From assembly GCF_026420145.1 (NCBI RefSeq), contig NZ_JAPMLV010000002.1, positions 1 to 64,000 of the forward strand: a stretch of DNA of 64,000 nt, given 5' to 3'. The notes below the pieces were generated by a model, which was given only the letters and a program-made list of their open reading frames with translations, had not been told where the DNA came from and searched no databases. Both the position numbers and the translations under genes were made by a program. Source of the DNA: Enterobacter pseudoroggenkampii (lineage in GTDB: Bacteria; Pseudomonadota; Gammaproteobacteria; Enterobacterales; Enterobacteriaceae). Positions within the stretch are counted from its first letter, which is position 1; each line of letters opens with the position of its first letter. This document shows, one piece after another, positions 44,961 through 54,116 of the stretch.

Positions 44961-46361
44961 TCAAGTATTCTGCGCTGCGGCCCGTTCCGCCTCTTGTTTT
45001 GCCAGAGTACGCGCAAGGATGGTGGAGTATAGCGGCTTTCCACCCAGGAACTGGGCTAATAGTGTCGCGCCGAGACAGGTAATGATCATTGGCAAAATGA
45101 GCTGGTAATTGTCCGTCATCTCCAGCACCAGCACGATCCCGGTCAACGGCGCACGCAGGGATGCGGCCAGCAGCGCTCCCATTCCGGCGATGGCAAAGGT
45201 CCCGGCGTCAAGATGATAGGCGGGAAAACCCACTTCAGCCGCCATTCCAAACGCGGTGCCCAGCAAGGTCCCCAGCGCCAGCATCGGGGCAAATATCCCG
45301 CCGGGCGCGCCGGAGGAAAAACAGAGTACCGTCGTGATGACGCGGGAGATAAACATGAACAGCAGCAGACCCACGCTGAAATTCCCCGCCGCCGCAATGG
45401 GAATCAGCCCGAACCCGCCGCCTGCGGCATTCGGCTCGATAAACCCGAGCACGCCACACATTCCGCCCAGCAGGCCGCCCATCAGCACCCATTTCGTGGT
45501 GTTCCCGCCGTGAATGCGCTGGAACATATCCTGAGCGCGCAGGATAAAGGTGTTAAACAGCGGCCCCACCACGCCAAAAATCATGCCGAGGATCAGGTAA
45601 AGCCACAGGGTGTTAACCGGTGCGTTGGTCAGTTTACCCACCTCAATGACCGCCCCTTCGCCGTTAAAGAGGCGAAAGATGATGCTCGACATAATGACGC
45701 CGGTAAACACCGCTTTAATGGAGATCAGGTTGTAGCGAAACTGCGCGCGCATCTCTTCGATAATGAACAAAATGCCCGCCAGCGGCGCGTTAAACGCCGC
45801 CGACAGCCCCGCCGCCGCACCGGTAGCCAGCAGCGTATGGCGCGCTTCGGCGCTTCGCATCCGAAACAGATCGCCCACCATGCGGCCGACGTTCCCCCCC
45901 AGCTGTACCGTGGGCCCTTCCCGGCCAAGTACCATGCCTGCGCCCAGCGTACCCATGCCGCCGATGAATTTAACCGGAATCACCCGCCACCAGCGCACCG
46001 GACGCAGCTCCTCCAGCGCACCTTCAATTTCCGGGATGCCCGACCCGCCCGCCTCCGGCGCGAATTTACGCACCAGAAAATACCCCACCATGGCAAACAG
46101 CGCAGACAGCCCAAATGCCCAAACCCAGACCAGCCATTCGCTATCGGCGAAACCGGCCACGGTGCCCACTCGCCAGTTGAGTACGGCATTAACCGCTTTT
46201 TCAAACGCCACGCCAATCAGCCCCGCGAGAGTCCCCACCACGGCAGCGGCCAGCAGGATCGCCAGCGGCGTTTTATCGCGATTGAGCAGCCGCCGAATAC
46301 TGACCCGGTGCCGGGCGCGCGTAAACTGTTGTTCTTCAAAAGACGGAGAATCTGATTTCAT
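44961..46361 (-). CDS. clcA: H+/Cl- exchange transporter ClcA
   Basis: ClcA swaps two chloride ions for one proton across the inner membrane and supports extreme acid resistance in E. coli. The 466-residue protein has about 18 helices and the ion-path motifs [15 protein letters not shown] (gating Glu, E148 in E. coli numbering), IIEEMRAQF (proton Glu, E203 equivalent) and GGIFAP. The cytoplasmic N-terminal tail is basic. It is read away from hemL and towards erpA, with an 85-bp gap before the erpA start. Confidence 0.97.
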   Translation of the reverse strand: MKSDSPSFEEQQFTRARHRVSIRRLLNRDKTPLAILLAAAVVGTLAGLIGVAFEKAVNAVLNWRVGTVAGFADSEWLVWVWAFGLSALFAMVGYFLVRKFAPEAGGSGIPEIEGALEELRPVRWWRVIPVKFIGGMGTLGAGMVLGREGPTVQLGGNVGRMVGDLFRMRSAEARHTLLATGAAAGLSAAFNAPLAGILFIIEEMRAQFRYNLISIKAVFTGVIMSSIIFRLFNGEGAVIEVGKLTNAPVNTLWLYLILGMIFGVVGPLFNTFILRAQDMFQRIHGGNTTKWVLMGGLLGGMCGVLGFIEPNAAGGGFGLIPIAAAGNFSVGLLLFMFISRVITTVLCFSSGAPGGIFAPMLALGTLLGTAFGMAAEVGFPAYHLDAGTFAIAGMGALLAASLRAPLTGIVLVLEMTDNYQLILPMIITCLGATLLAQFLGGKPLYSTILARTLAKQEAERAAAQNT

Positions 46362-46469
46362 GTCCTGTTCTTATTCGTCATACAAAAAGCCGCGAGGATT
46401 TTACCAGAGACAGCCCCACCGTCTCCTGAAAATTACTTAACAAATCTTAAAGCATTACCCGGCTAAAAA

Positions 46470-46499
46470 TTTCATAACCTTCCCCGAATCACTTAGAAT
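46470..46499 (+). promoter_or_regulatory. Candidate hemL promoter
   Basis: TTTCAT (46470-46475) and TAGAAT (46494-46499) are 18 bp apart, about 40 bp upstream of the hemL ATG. The match is moderate. The 177-bp gap between clcA and hemL holds nothing else I can identify. Confidence 0.4.
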
Positions 46500-46538
46500 A
46501 GTGGGCTTAATCATTTTATACGAACCAGGAACGACGCC

Positions 46539-47819
46539 ATGAGCAAGTCTGAAAACCTCTACAGTGCAGCCCGCGAGCTTATTCCGGGTGGCGTGAACTC
46601 ACCTGTGCGCGCCTTCACCGGCGTGGGCGGTACGCCGCTGTTTATCGAACGTGCTGACGGCGCGTATCTGTATGATGTCGATGGCAAAGCCTATATCGAT
46701 TATGTCGGCTCCTGGGGCCCGATGGTGCTGGGGCACAACCACCCGGCTATTCGTAATGCGGTGATTGAAGCTGCCCAGCGCGGCCTGAGTTTCGGCGCGC
46801 CAACCGAAATGGAAGTGAAAATGGCAGAGCTGGTGACCGAGTTGGTGCCTACCATGGACATGGTGCGTATGGTGAACTCCGGTACCGAAGCCACCATGAG
46901 CGCCATCCGCCTGGCGCGCGGTTTTACCGGTCGCGATAAAATCATCAAGTTTGAAGGCTGCTACCACGGCCATGCGGACTGCCTGCTGGTGAAAGCCGGT
47001 TCCGGCGCGCTGACGCTCGGCCAGCCAAACTCACCTGGCGTACCGGCCGATTTCGCTAAGCATACCCTGACCTGCACCTACAACGATCTGGACACCGTTC
47101 GCGCGGCGTTCGAGCAGTATCCGCAGGAGATCGCCTGCATCATCGTTGAGCCGGTTGCGGGCAACATGAACTGCATCCCACCGCAGCCTGAGTTCCTGCC
47201 GGGCCTGCGCGCCCTGTGCGACGAGTTCGGCGCGCTGCTGATCATCGATGAAGTGATGACCGGCTTCCGCGTAGCGCTGGCGGGTGCCCAGTCTTACTAC
47301 GGCGTTGAGCCGGACCTGACCTGCCTCGGCAAAATCATCGGCGGCGGCATGCCGGTCGGCGCATTCGGCGGTCGTAAGGACGTGATGGAAGCCCTGGCGC
47401 CAACCGGCCCTGTTTACCAGGCGGGCACGCTCTCCGGTAACCCCATCGCCATGGCCGCGGGCTTTGCCTGCCTGACCGAAGTGGCCCAGCCAGGCATTCA
47501 CGAAACCCTGACCGACCTGACGACGCAGCTGGCAAACGGACTGCTTGAAGCGGCAGAGGAAGCCGGTATTCCGCTGGTGGTTAACCACGTGGGCGGCATG
47601 TTCGGGATCTTCTTCACCGATGCGAAAACCGTGACCTGCTATCAGGAAGTGGTGAAGTGCGACGTTGAGCGCTTCAAGCGCTTCTTCCACCTGATGCTGG
47701 AAGAAGGCGTGTATCTGGCACCGTCCGCGTTCGAAGCGGGCTTTATGTCCGTGGCGCACAGCGAAGAAGATATCAATAACACCATCGACGCGGCGCGTAA
47801 GGTGTTTGCGAAGCTCTAA
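46539..47819 (+). CDS. hemL: Glutamate-1-semialdehyde 2,1-aminomutase
   Basis: HemL is a PLP enzyme that converts glutamate-1-semialdehyde to 5-aminolevulinate in the C5 pathway of haem synthesis. The 426-residue class III aminotransferase has the conserved start GVNSPVRAF, the DEVMTGFR motif, and the PLP lysine in [17 protein letters not shown] (about K265). Length equals E. coli HemL. It converges with fhuB across a REP element and a palindromic repeat. Its neighbours fhu and erpA are also tied to iron use, though no shared regulation is seen. Confidence 0.98.
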   Translation: MSKSENLYSAARELIPGGVNSPVRAFTGVGGTPLFIERADGAYLYDVDGKAYIDYVGSWGPMVLGHNHPAIRNAVIEAAQRGLSFGAPTEMEVKMAELVTELVPTMDMVRMVNSGTEATMSAIRLARGFTGRDKIIKFEGCYHGHADCLLVKAGSGALTLGQPNSPGVPADFAKHTLTCTYNDLDTVRAAFEQYPQEIACIIVEPVAGNMNCIPPQPEFLPGLRALCDEFGALLIIDEVMTGFRVALAGAQSYYGVEPDLTCLGKIIGGGMPVGAFGGRKDVMEALAPTGPVYQAGTLSGNPIAMAAGFACLTEVAQPGIHETLTDLTTQLANGLLEAAEEAGIPLVVNHVGGMFGIFFTDAKTVTCYQEVVKCDVERFKRFFHLMLEEGVYLAPSAFEAGFMSVAHSEEDINNTIDAARKVFAKL

Positions 47820-47826
47820 GGTCATT

Positions 47827-47857
47827 GCCGGGTGGCGCTAACGCTTACCCGGCCTAC
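47827..47857. repeat. REP element
   Basis: GCCGGGT (47827-47833) and ACCCGGC (47847-47853) flank a GGCGCTAACGCTT centre, followed by CTAC. This is a typical enterobacterial REP/BIME unit. It starts 8 bp after the hemL stop. Confidence 0.85.
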
Positions 47858-47865
47858 GATGTTCT

Positions 47866-47904
47866 CCCTCTCCCTGTGGGAGAGGGCTGGGGTGAGGGCA
47901 TCAG
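47866..47904 (+). repeat. 39-bp palindromic intergenic repeat, copy 3
   Basis: This is the GCTGGGG variant of the repeat, continuing with GCCGCACCTGA. It stands eight bases after the REP element, between the convergent hemL and fhuB genes. Confidence 0.85.
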
Positions 47905-47915
47905 GCCGCACCTGA

Positions 47916-49898
47916 CTACCGGCTCTGCTTTCTCAACAGATAAATAAAGTACGGCGCACCGATAAAGGTCGACAGCAGACCCGCCGGGATCTGATACGGG
48001 AACAGCACCATTCTTCCGCACCAGTCTGCGAACACCAGCATCACCCCGCCCGTCAGGGCCGACATGACGATATGCGGCATCGTCCGGCGGAACCCCATCA
48101 TTCTGGCAATGTGCGGCGCCATTAACCCCACAAAACTCAGCGGTCCAATCGTCAGGGTTGCCGTCGCCGTCAGGCACGCCGCCAGCAGCAGTAAGGCCAC
48201 GCGCGCTGGCGTCAGCGCCATCCCCACCGCACGCGCGGTTTCGCCGCCGAGCGGCAGAATGGTCATCCAGCGGCGGCACAGCGGCACCATCGCCAGCAGC
48301 ACGAGCATCACCATCCCGGACCAGACCACCTGGCTTCCGGTGGCGTTGTAGGTCGAGCCGGAAATCCAGGTCAGTATCTTCGCCATACGCGGATCGCCGC
48401 TTGCCTGCAGCATCATCAGCAGCATCGTAAACGCGGTGCTGAGCGCCATCCCGGCCAGCAGCATGCGGTGCGGCGAAAACCCGCCGCGACCGGCGGCTAT
48501 CAGGATAATCATCAGCGTGGCTGCCGCGCCGATACTGCCGGCAGGCATCAGCCAGCCAAACGCATTGCCCGGCACGAAGAACAGCATCAGCACCACGCCA
48601 AAGGCGGCGCCAGAGCTGATCCCAAGCACTTCCGGGCTCGCCATCGGGTTGCCGGTCAGACGCTGAATAATGCACCCCGCCACCGCCAGCATCACCCCGG
48701 CGATCAGCGCAGCGACGATACGCGGCCAGCGCCACTGCAGCAGTTCATTGAGCAAATCACCCGTTGCCCAGTGCCAGCCCGCGGCATCGCGTCCAAATGA
48801 GAGCGCCGCGAACGAGGCGATAATCAGCACCGCCAGACCGGCAAGGCTAAACCAAAGCACCGACCGACGTTCAGCGTAGACTTTATCGCCCGCGTCCATC
48901 GCCGGTGCACTCATGCTGCGCAGCCGCGGGAGCAGCCACAGCAGCAGCGGCGCCCCGATAAGCGCGGTCACAGAGCCGGTGGAGACTTCCCGCCAGACCT
49001 GCGCCAGCCAGAGAATAAGCTGATCGGAAAGCCAGAGGATCAGCGCCCCAATCAGCGGCGCCAGCATCAGACGCGTCAGTAAACGACGCGCCCCGAGCAT
49101 TTTCGCCAGCAGCGGCGCAAACAGGCCGATAAACCCGATGATGCCGACCGCGTTCACCAGCAGGGCGCTCAATACAATTGCCAGCGTCAGCGCCGCCAGG
49201 CGAGCCAGCGACAGCGCCAGCCCCAGGTTACGCGCCACGCCATCATCCAGCCCCATGAGCGTAAGAGGACGCAGGAGCAGCAGCGTCAGCACAACACCGC
49301 CAGCCAGCTGCGGCCACAGGCGCTGCACCACGCTCCAGTCGGTCTGGGTCAGCGTGCCGGTGCTCCACAGGAACATGCTTTGCAGCTGATCGTGGTGGAA
49401 CAGCACCAGCAGTTGGTTGATCGCCCCACAGTAGAGGCTCACCACCAGCCCGGCCAGGATAAGCGTTACCGGCGAAAGACGCTTGCCCCAGGCCACGCCA
49501 AAGACCAGCGCACCTACCACGCACGCCCCCGCGAGTGCCGCAAACTGCGAGGTTAACGCACCCGGCAGCGCCCACAGCGTGGTAATGGTGATCCCAAGCT
49601 GTGCGCCGGTCGCGACGCCGAGCGTGGTTGGCTCTGCCAGCGGGTTACGCAAAACCTGCTGGAACAGCACGCCCACCAGCCCTAAACCGGCGCCGACTAA
49701 CAGGGAGATCGCCAGACGCGGCAGCAGGCTGTAGTGGAACAGCATCTGCTGAATATTATCGATATCCGGCGAGGCCAGCGCGGCCCCCCACTGCGTGCGG
49801 GGTAACGCCGTCGAGAGGTTGAACCCGGTTAATACCAGCGCAACCAGAAAAAGCAGGGATAGCAGCAGCGCCGGGAAGCGGGCGATACGCGTACTCAT
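47916..49898 (-). CDS. fhuB: Ferrichrome ABC transporter permease
   Basis: FhuB is the inner-membrane permease for Fe3+-hydroxamate siderophores. The 660-residue protein is a fused dimer of two FecCD-type permease halves, each with about ten membrane spans; matching motifs are LAEPTTLGVATGAQLG in the first half and MASPEVLGISSGAAFG in the second. Its ATG overlaps the fhuD stop by 4 nt. It is the last gene of fhuACDB. A wrong-frame ORF of 293 codons within it is not a gene. Confidence 0.98.
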   Translation of the reverse strand: MSTRIARFPALLLSLLFLVALVLTGFNLSTALPRTQWGAALASPDIDNIQQMLFHYSLLPRLAISLLVGAGLGLVGVLFQQVLRNPLAEPTTLGVATGAQLGITITTLWALPGALTSQFAALAGACVVGALVFGVAWGKRLSPVTLILAGLVVSLYCGAINQLLVLFHHDQLQSMFLWSTGTLTQTDWSVVQRLWPQLAGGVVLTLLLLRPLTLMGLDDGVARNLGLALSLARLAALTLAIVLSALLVNAVGIIGFIGLFAPLLAKMLGARRLLTRLMLAPLIGALILWLSDQLILWLAQVWREVSTGSVTALIGAPLLLWLLPRLRSMSAPAMDAGDKVYAERRSVLWFSLAGLAVLIIASFAALSFGRDAAGWHWATGDLLNELLQWRWPRIVAALIAGVMLAVAGCIIQRLTGNPMASPEVLGISSGAAFGVVLMLFFVPGNAFGWLMPAGSIGAAATLMIILIAAGRGGFSPHRMLLAGMALSTAFTMLLMMLQASGDPRMAKILTWISGSTYNATGSQVVWSGMVMLVLLAMVPLCRRWMTILPLGGETARAVGMALTPARVALLLLAACLTATATLTIGPLSFVGLMAPHIARMMGFRRTMPHIVMSALTGGVMLVFADWCGRMVLFPYQIPAGLLSTFIGAPYFIYLLRKQSR

Positions 49899-50785
49899 GC
49901 TTTACCTCCCAGCGCGTTATCCAGCACGCGGGCAAAATGCATGGCCGACAGCGTCGCGCCGTAGAACCAGACCGCCGGGGCGCGCTGGAAGCGCTGCTCA
50001 CGCACAAACGGCATCGCCTGCCAGAGCGGCGTCGCCATCAGGGTTTGCATGGCGCGCTCGTTGCCGTGATCGAAGCACAGCACATCCACGTCGCGAAACG
50101 CCGCCAGACGATCGATACCCACGGCGGTACTGCCCCAGAACGTCATCTCCCCTTCCCAGGCATTACGAATGCCGAAGCTGTCGAGGACCTCCTGGAAAAG
50201 GCAGTTTTTACCGAAAACCAGCATATGGCGGGCATCCAGCAGCGTCACCATCAGCAGCGGACGATCGCCCCGGTGAGCAAAGCGCGGCTTCAGGGAGTCA
50301 ATCAGGGCATCAAATTCGTCGAGATGTTTTTTGGCCTCGACCTCGCGGTTGAGGAAACGCGCCATCTCGTTAATCGAGCTTTTCGCCATGGCCAGCGGTT
50401 TTTTACCGTCACTGAAGGCGAATCCACGTCCGGGCGCAATGCGCGCCATGGTCTCCTCTGACGGACCGTAGCCCGCGGACCAGAACATGAACGAGGGTTT
50501 CATCTGGGTGAGCAGCTCGAGGTTTGGCTCCGTCCGCAGGCCGATGTCGATCACCGACTCCGGCAGCTTCGGCTCGTTCACCCAGAGGTTATAGTTAGGA
50601 ATGTCCGCCACGCCGTAGGGCGTGACGCCGAGCGCCATCATCAGCTCGACCGGCAGCCACTCCAGAGCGACAATGCGGTGCGGATCGACGGCGGCAGCAC
50701 GCGCCGTATTCATTTTTAACAGCAGCGGTGAGAGCGCCATCGCCGTCAGCAGGCGACGGCGGCTAATGCGTGTGTTATCGAGCAT
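49895..50785 (-). CDS. fhuD: Ferrichrome periplasmic binding protein
   Basis: FhuD binds ferrichrome and related hydroxamates in the periplasm and passes them to FhuB. The 296-residue precursor has a twin-arginine signal (ISRRRLLTAMA), so Tat export is expected, ending near NTARAAA. The mature protein is a class III binding protein with two lobes joined by a long helix. Its ATG overlaps the fhuC stop by one base and its stop overlaps fhuB by 4 nt. Confidence 0.97.
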   Translation of the reverse strand: MLDNTRISRRRLLTAMALSPLLLKMNTARAAAVDPHRIVALEWLPVELMMALGVTPYGVADIPNYNLWVNEPKLPESVIDIGLRTEPNLELLTQMKPSFMFWSAGYGPSEETMARIAPGRGFAFSDGKKPLAMAKSSINEMARFLNREVEAKKHLDEFDALIDSLKPRFAHRGDRPLLMVTLLDARHMLVFGKNCLFQEVLDSFGIRNAWEGEMTFWGSTAVGIDRLAAFRDVDVLCFDHGNERAMQTLMATPLWQAMPFVREQRFQRAPAVWFYGATLSAMHFARVLDNALGGKA

Positions 50786-51582
50786 CAGTAGACAAAGCTC
50801 ACCGGTGCAGCCCCGGCCGGGTGAGGCAGAATACCCATCGGAATACCGTAAATATGTTCCAGCGTTTCGCTACGCATCAGCTCGGACGGCGTTCCCTGGG
50901 CAATCATCTCGCCCCCGCGCAGCGCGACGAGGTAGTCACAATAACGCGCGGCCATGTTGATATCGTGCAGAACCGCAATGACCGTCAAACCGCGCTGCTG
51001 GCTCAAGCGGTGCACCAGCGCCAGAACGTCGACCTGATGCGCAATATCCAGCGCAGAGGTCGGTTCATCCAGCAGCAGACAGCGGCTGTCCTGCGCCACC
51101 AGCATCGCAATCCACGCGCGCTGACGTTCGCCGCCGGACAGGCTATCCACCAGACGGTGCGCCAGCGGTTTTAGCCCGACCAGCGCAATCGCCTCTTCCA
51201 CCTTCTCTCTGTCGGCCACGCCAAATCGTCCAAGCGCCCCGTGCCACGGATAACGCCCAATCGCCACCAGCTCACGCACCGTCATTCCTTCCGCCTGCGG
51301 CAGCTGCTGCGGCAGATAGGCCACTTTGCGCGCAAAGGCTTTACTGCTCCAGCTCTCCAGCGGTTGGTCATCCAGCAGAACATCGCCTTCTGAAGGCGGC
51401 TGATGGCGCCCCAGCATCTTGAGCAGCGTGGACTTACCGGAACCGTTGTGACCAATCAGGCCAGTGACTTTACCTGCGGGGAACGTCAAAGAGAGCGGAT
51501 GCAGCAAGGTGCGCCCGGGTACGCGAAAGGAGAGATGGTTGAGCGTGAAGGTGGTATCGGGTTGCGTTTGATTATCCTGCAT
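50785..51582 (-). CDS. fhuC: Ferrichrome ABC transporter ATP-binding protein
   Basis: FhuC is the ATPase that powers FhuB. The start ATG 51582 (MQDNQTQPDTTF) gives 265 residues, as in E. coli; the frame to 51609 adds nine unsupported residues. Walker A is GHNGSGKST, the signature is LSGGERQRAW and Walker B is CLLLDEPTSALD, followed by the H-loop VLHDINMA. It follows fhuA after 50 nt and is coupled to fhuD by a one-base overlap. Confidence 0.97.
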   Translation of the reverse strand: MQDNQTQPDTTFTLNHLSFRVPGRTLLHPLSLTFPAGKVTGLIGHNGSGKSTLLKMLGRHQPPSEGDVLLDDQPLESWSSKAFARKVAYLPQQLPQAEGMTVRELVAIGRYPWHGALGRFGVADREKVEEAIALVGLKPLAHRLVDSLSGGERQRAWIAMLVAQDSRCLLLDEPTSALDIAHQVDVLALVHRLSQQRGLTVIAVLHDINMAARYCDYLVALRGGEMIAQGTPSELMRSETLEHIYGIPMGILPHPAGAAPVSFVY

Positions 51583-51632
51583 ATCAGCCAACTTAAATAA
51601 AAAGGGCACGACGAACCGTGCCCGGACAGAGA

Positions 51633-53882
51633 TTAGAAGCGGAAGGTCGCGGTAGCAACAACCTGACGTTCAGCACCCCAGAAGCAGCCGTAGGTGTTGA
51701 AGCAGCTGGCAACGTACTCACGATCGAACAGGTTGTTCACGTGCAGCGCCACGTTCGAGCCTGCCATGCCAACGCGTGCCAGATCGTATCTGACCAGCGC
51801 ATCGACAACGGTGTAGCTGCCCACCTTGAAGGAGTTCGCCGGATCGCCATAGCTGGAGCCCGTGTAACGCACGCCGGTACCCAGCGTCAGGCCAGACAGT
51901 GGGCCATCAAACATCGTGTAATCACCCCAAACGGATGCCATGTGTTTTGGCACCTGAGCTGGCGTGTTGCCTTTGTAGTTCGTATCGGTGGTGTATTCCG
52001 CATCGGTATAGGTATAGGAGCCGACGACGTTCACGCTTGCAGAGAGGGCCGCTTTCGCTTCCAGCTCTACGCCACGCGCGCGGATTTCACCGCCTTCAAC
52101 GGAGAAGAAGGAGCCCGCCGGGTCCGCCATCAGGTTGTTGGTTTTGGTCAGCTGGTATACCGCACCGGTAACAACGATCGGACGATCGTTCGGTACGTAT
52201 TTCACGCCCGCTTCGTACTGTTTGCCTTTGGAAGGCGAGAACAGTTTACCCTGGGCATCGGTCTGCGAAGCCGGTTCAAACGATTCGCTGTAGCTAAAGT
52301 ACGGGGTGACACCGTTATCAAACAGGTAGTTAACGCCGCCGCGCCAGGTGAACTGGGTGTCATCACGTTTGGAAGTGGTGTTCGTCACGCGGTTGTAGGA
52401 TTCCTGATCGGCCCAGTCATAACGGCCGCCCAGGGTTACCAGGACCTTATCCCACTGCGCCTGATCCTGAACGTAGAGTCCCGTCTGTTTCTGACGGTTA
52501 AGGATCTGATACGGGCCGGAGTTTGCTGGGTCTTTTGCACCAAAATCAAAATCGCTGTTCACCGGATGGTAGAGATCCAGCAGCGGAACAGAGTCGTCAT
52601 AGCCAAACCAGGAGTTGATGTCGTTACGCATACGCATAAAGTCAACGCCGGTCAGCAGGATGTGGTCCACCTCACCCGTAGCGAATTTGCTCTGCAGCTG
52701 AGTATCAACGGTGAAGTTCTGCAGTTTTTCATTATCGACAACGTATTTACGCGCCAGATAATGGCCTTTGTCCGATGGCGCTAACGTCGCGCACTGCTTG
52801 TTGCCGCTGTTCGCCGGGTCGGTACAGACACCATAGCCGTATACGCTGTTTTGCGAGGTTTTGTTCTCAGCAAAGCGCAGGTTCTGGCGCACGGTAAAGG
52901 TATCGTTGAAGGCGTGGTCGAAGCTGTATCCCACCATTTTCTGGTTACGGGAGTAGGTGTTGTTCTTCGCGCCTTCGTTGAAGTTCGTCGGCAGACGATC
53001 GCCATTTGGCAGCGGATCAACCGTTCCCTCTTTTGGCAGCCAGCCGTAGTAGCCTGTCTCAGGCTCGTTCTGGAAGTATGAGAGGAACGTGAAGGTGGTT
53101 TTATCATCCGGACGCCAGGAGAAAGAAGGCGCGATGGCATAACGCTGCTCACCTTTGCCTTCCTGCTGCGAGTTGTTCGAACGTGCAACGCCCGTTAAGC
53201 GGTAAGAGTAAACGCCGTCATCGTCGATCGCATCGCTGAAGTCAAAACCGGTCTGGAACAGGCTGTCAGTGCCCATTTTGAACTGAACTTCTTTCAGCGG
53301 CTCGGTGGTTGGGCGCTTGCTGACCATGTTCAGCAAGCCGCCAGGGCTGCTTTTGCCGTAGAGAACCGAAACCGGACCGCGCATGATCTCAGCACGCTCC
53401 AGCATATAAGGGTCAATCACCGCGTCGTTATAGAAGTTGCCTTGCATCTTCATACCGTCGAGGTAGTTATTTTGGGTCTGACCGTCGGCCGCGAAACCGC
53501 GAATGACCAGGTAGTCATAGGTGTTAGACGCGCCACGGGTACCCACCGCAACACCCGGCGTGTAGCTCAGGGCTTCTTTCACCGAGCGTGGCTGGTGCAG
53601 CGCCATCTCTTCAGCGGTAACCACGGAAATAGACTGTGGAACCTTTTGAATCGGAGTATCCGTTTTGGTCCCGGTCGCCGATTGCCGTGCAGCGATGGTC
53701 GCCGCCGGTCCCCAGGCACTTTCCTGTGCCGCAGGTGCTGCGGTTACCGTAATGGTTTCTTCTTTTTTTGGTGTTTCTGCCGCATGAGCATACGCGGACA
53801 CGCCGGCAACCGCTGTGGCGACGACGACCGCGAGTTTACGCAGCGACGTGTTCATTGGCTGAGCAGTATTGGAAAGCGCCAT
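51633..53882 (-). CDS. fhuA: Ferrichrome outer-membrane transporter, TonB dependent
   Basis: FhuA imports ferrichrome through the outer membrane with TonB energy; in E. coli it is also the receptor for phages T1, T5 and phi80 and for colicin M. The start ATG 53882 (MALSNTAQPM) gives 749 residues against 747 in E. coli; the frame to 53975 runs through the promoter. It has a signal peptide ending AHA, the TonB box ETITVTAAP, the plug domain (to about 190) and a 22-strand barrel ending in Phe. The loop region SVYGYGVCTDPANSGNKQC keeps the paired cysteines. Confidence 0.97.
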   Translation of the reverse strand: MALSNTAQPMNTSLRKLAVVVATAVAGVSAYAHAAETPKKEETITVTAAPAAQESAWGPAATIAARQSATGTKTDTPIQKVPQSISVVTAEEMALHQPRSVKEALSYTPGVAVGTRGASNTYDYLVIRGFAADGQTQNNYLDGMKMQGNFYNDAVIDPYMLERAEIMRGPVSVLYGKSSPGGLLNMVSKRPTTEPLKEVQFKMGTDSLFQTGFDFSDAIDDDGVYSYRLTGVARSNNSQQEGKGEQRYAIAPSFSWRPDDKTTFTFLSYFQNEPETGYYGWLPKEGTVDPLPNGDRLPTNFNEGAKNNTYSRNQKMVGYSFDHAFNDTFTVRQNLRFAENKTSQNSVYGYGVCTDPANSGNKQCATLAPSDKGHYLARKYVVDNEKLQNFTVDTQLQSKFATGEVDHILLTGVDFMRMRNDINSWFGYDDSVPLLDLYHPVNSDFDFGAKDPANSGPYQILNRQKQTGLYVQDQAQWDKVLVTLGGRYDWADQESYNRVTNTTSKRDDTQFTWRGGVNYLFDNGVTPYFSYSESFEPASQTDAQGKLFSPSKGKQYEAGVKYVPNDRPIVVTGAVYQLTKTNNLMADPAGSFFSVEGGEIRARGVELEAKAALSASVNVVGSYTYTDAEYTTDTNYKGNTPAQVPKHMASVWGDYTMFDGPLSGLTLGTGVRYTGSSYGDPANSFKVGSYTVVDALVRYDLARVGMAGSNVALHVNNLFDREYVASCFNTYGCFWGAERQVVATATFRF

Positions 53883-53908
53883 GATGTTTCTCTGATGGAA
53901 AAGTGAAT

Positions 53909-53957
53909 GATAACGTAAACGAGAATTATTATTATGAGCGCCAGAATAATATGCGAA
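53909..53957 (-). promoter_or_regulatory. fhuA promoter with Fur box
   Basis: On the minus strand TTCGCA (53952-53957) and TAATAA (53929-53934) are 17 bp apart. Next to the -10, at 53909-53927, is a 19-bp stretch (GATAACGTAAACGAGAATT on the plus strand) that keeps 11 of 19 Fur-consensus bases and resembles the E. coli fhuA operator. Iron-loaded Fur would repress fhuACDB. Confidence 0.72.
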
Positions 53958-54079
53958 ACGCGGGTTGCATAGCAAGCAGTAAGCGGCCCTACGAGAATTA
54001 AGGGTTTAAGAAATAGACAAGAGAAAACGAAGGGTTAATCAGAGTTAAAGTGAGGGTTAACGAAATGAGGTTTACGGGT

Positions 54080-54113
54080 AAAAAAAGCCCCCTTCCGGGG
54101 AAGAGGGCTTTAA
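54080..54113 (-). terminator. Terminator after mrcB
   Basis: On the minus strand AAAGCCCTCTTCC pairs with GGAAGGGGGCTTT with a single wobble and a two-base loop, followed by further T. It is four bases after the mrcB stop and insulates fhuA. Confidence 0.9.
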
Positions 54114-54116
54114 AAG

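Noticed and set aside
45213..46355. 380-codon plus-strand frame opposite clcA
   Set aside because: It is rich in His, Gln, Arg and Pro, typical of the mirror of a GC-biased membrane gene, and clcA is complete on the other strand.
47854..48735. 293-codon minus-strand frame inside fhuB
   Set aside because: It is a shifted reading of fhuB and ends in the repeat; the protein is Arg/Ala/Gly rich with no family match, while fhuB itself is intact.
51618..52784. 388-codon plus-strand frame opposite fhuA
   Set aside because: It is antisense to a conserved barrel-encoding region and has no recognisable domain or start signal.
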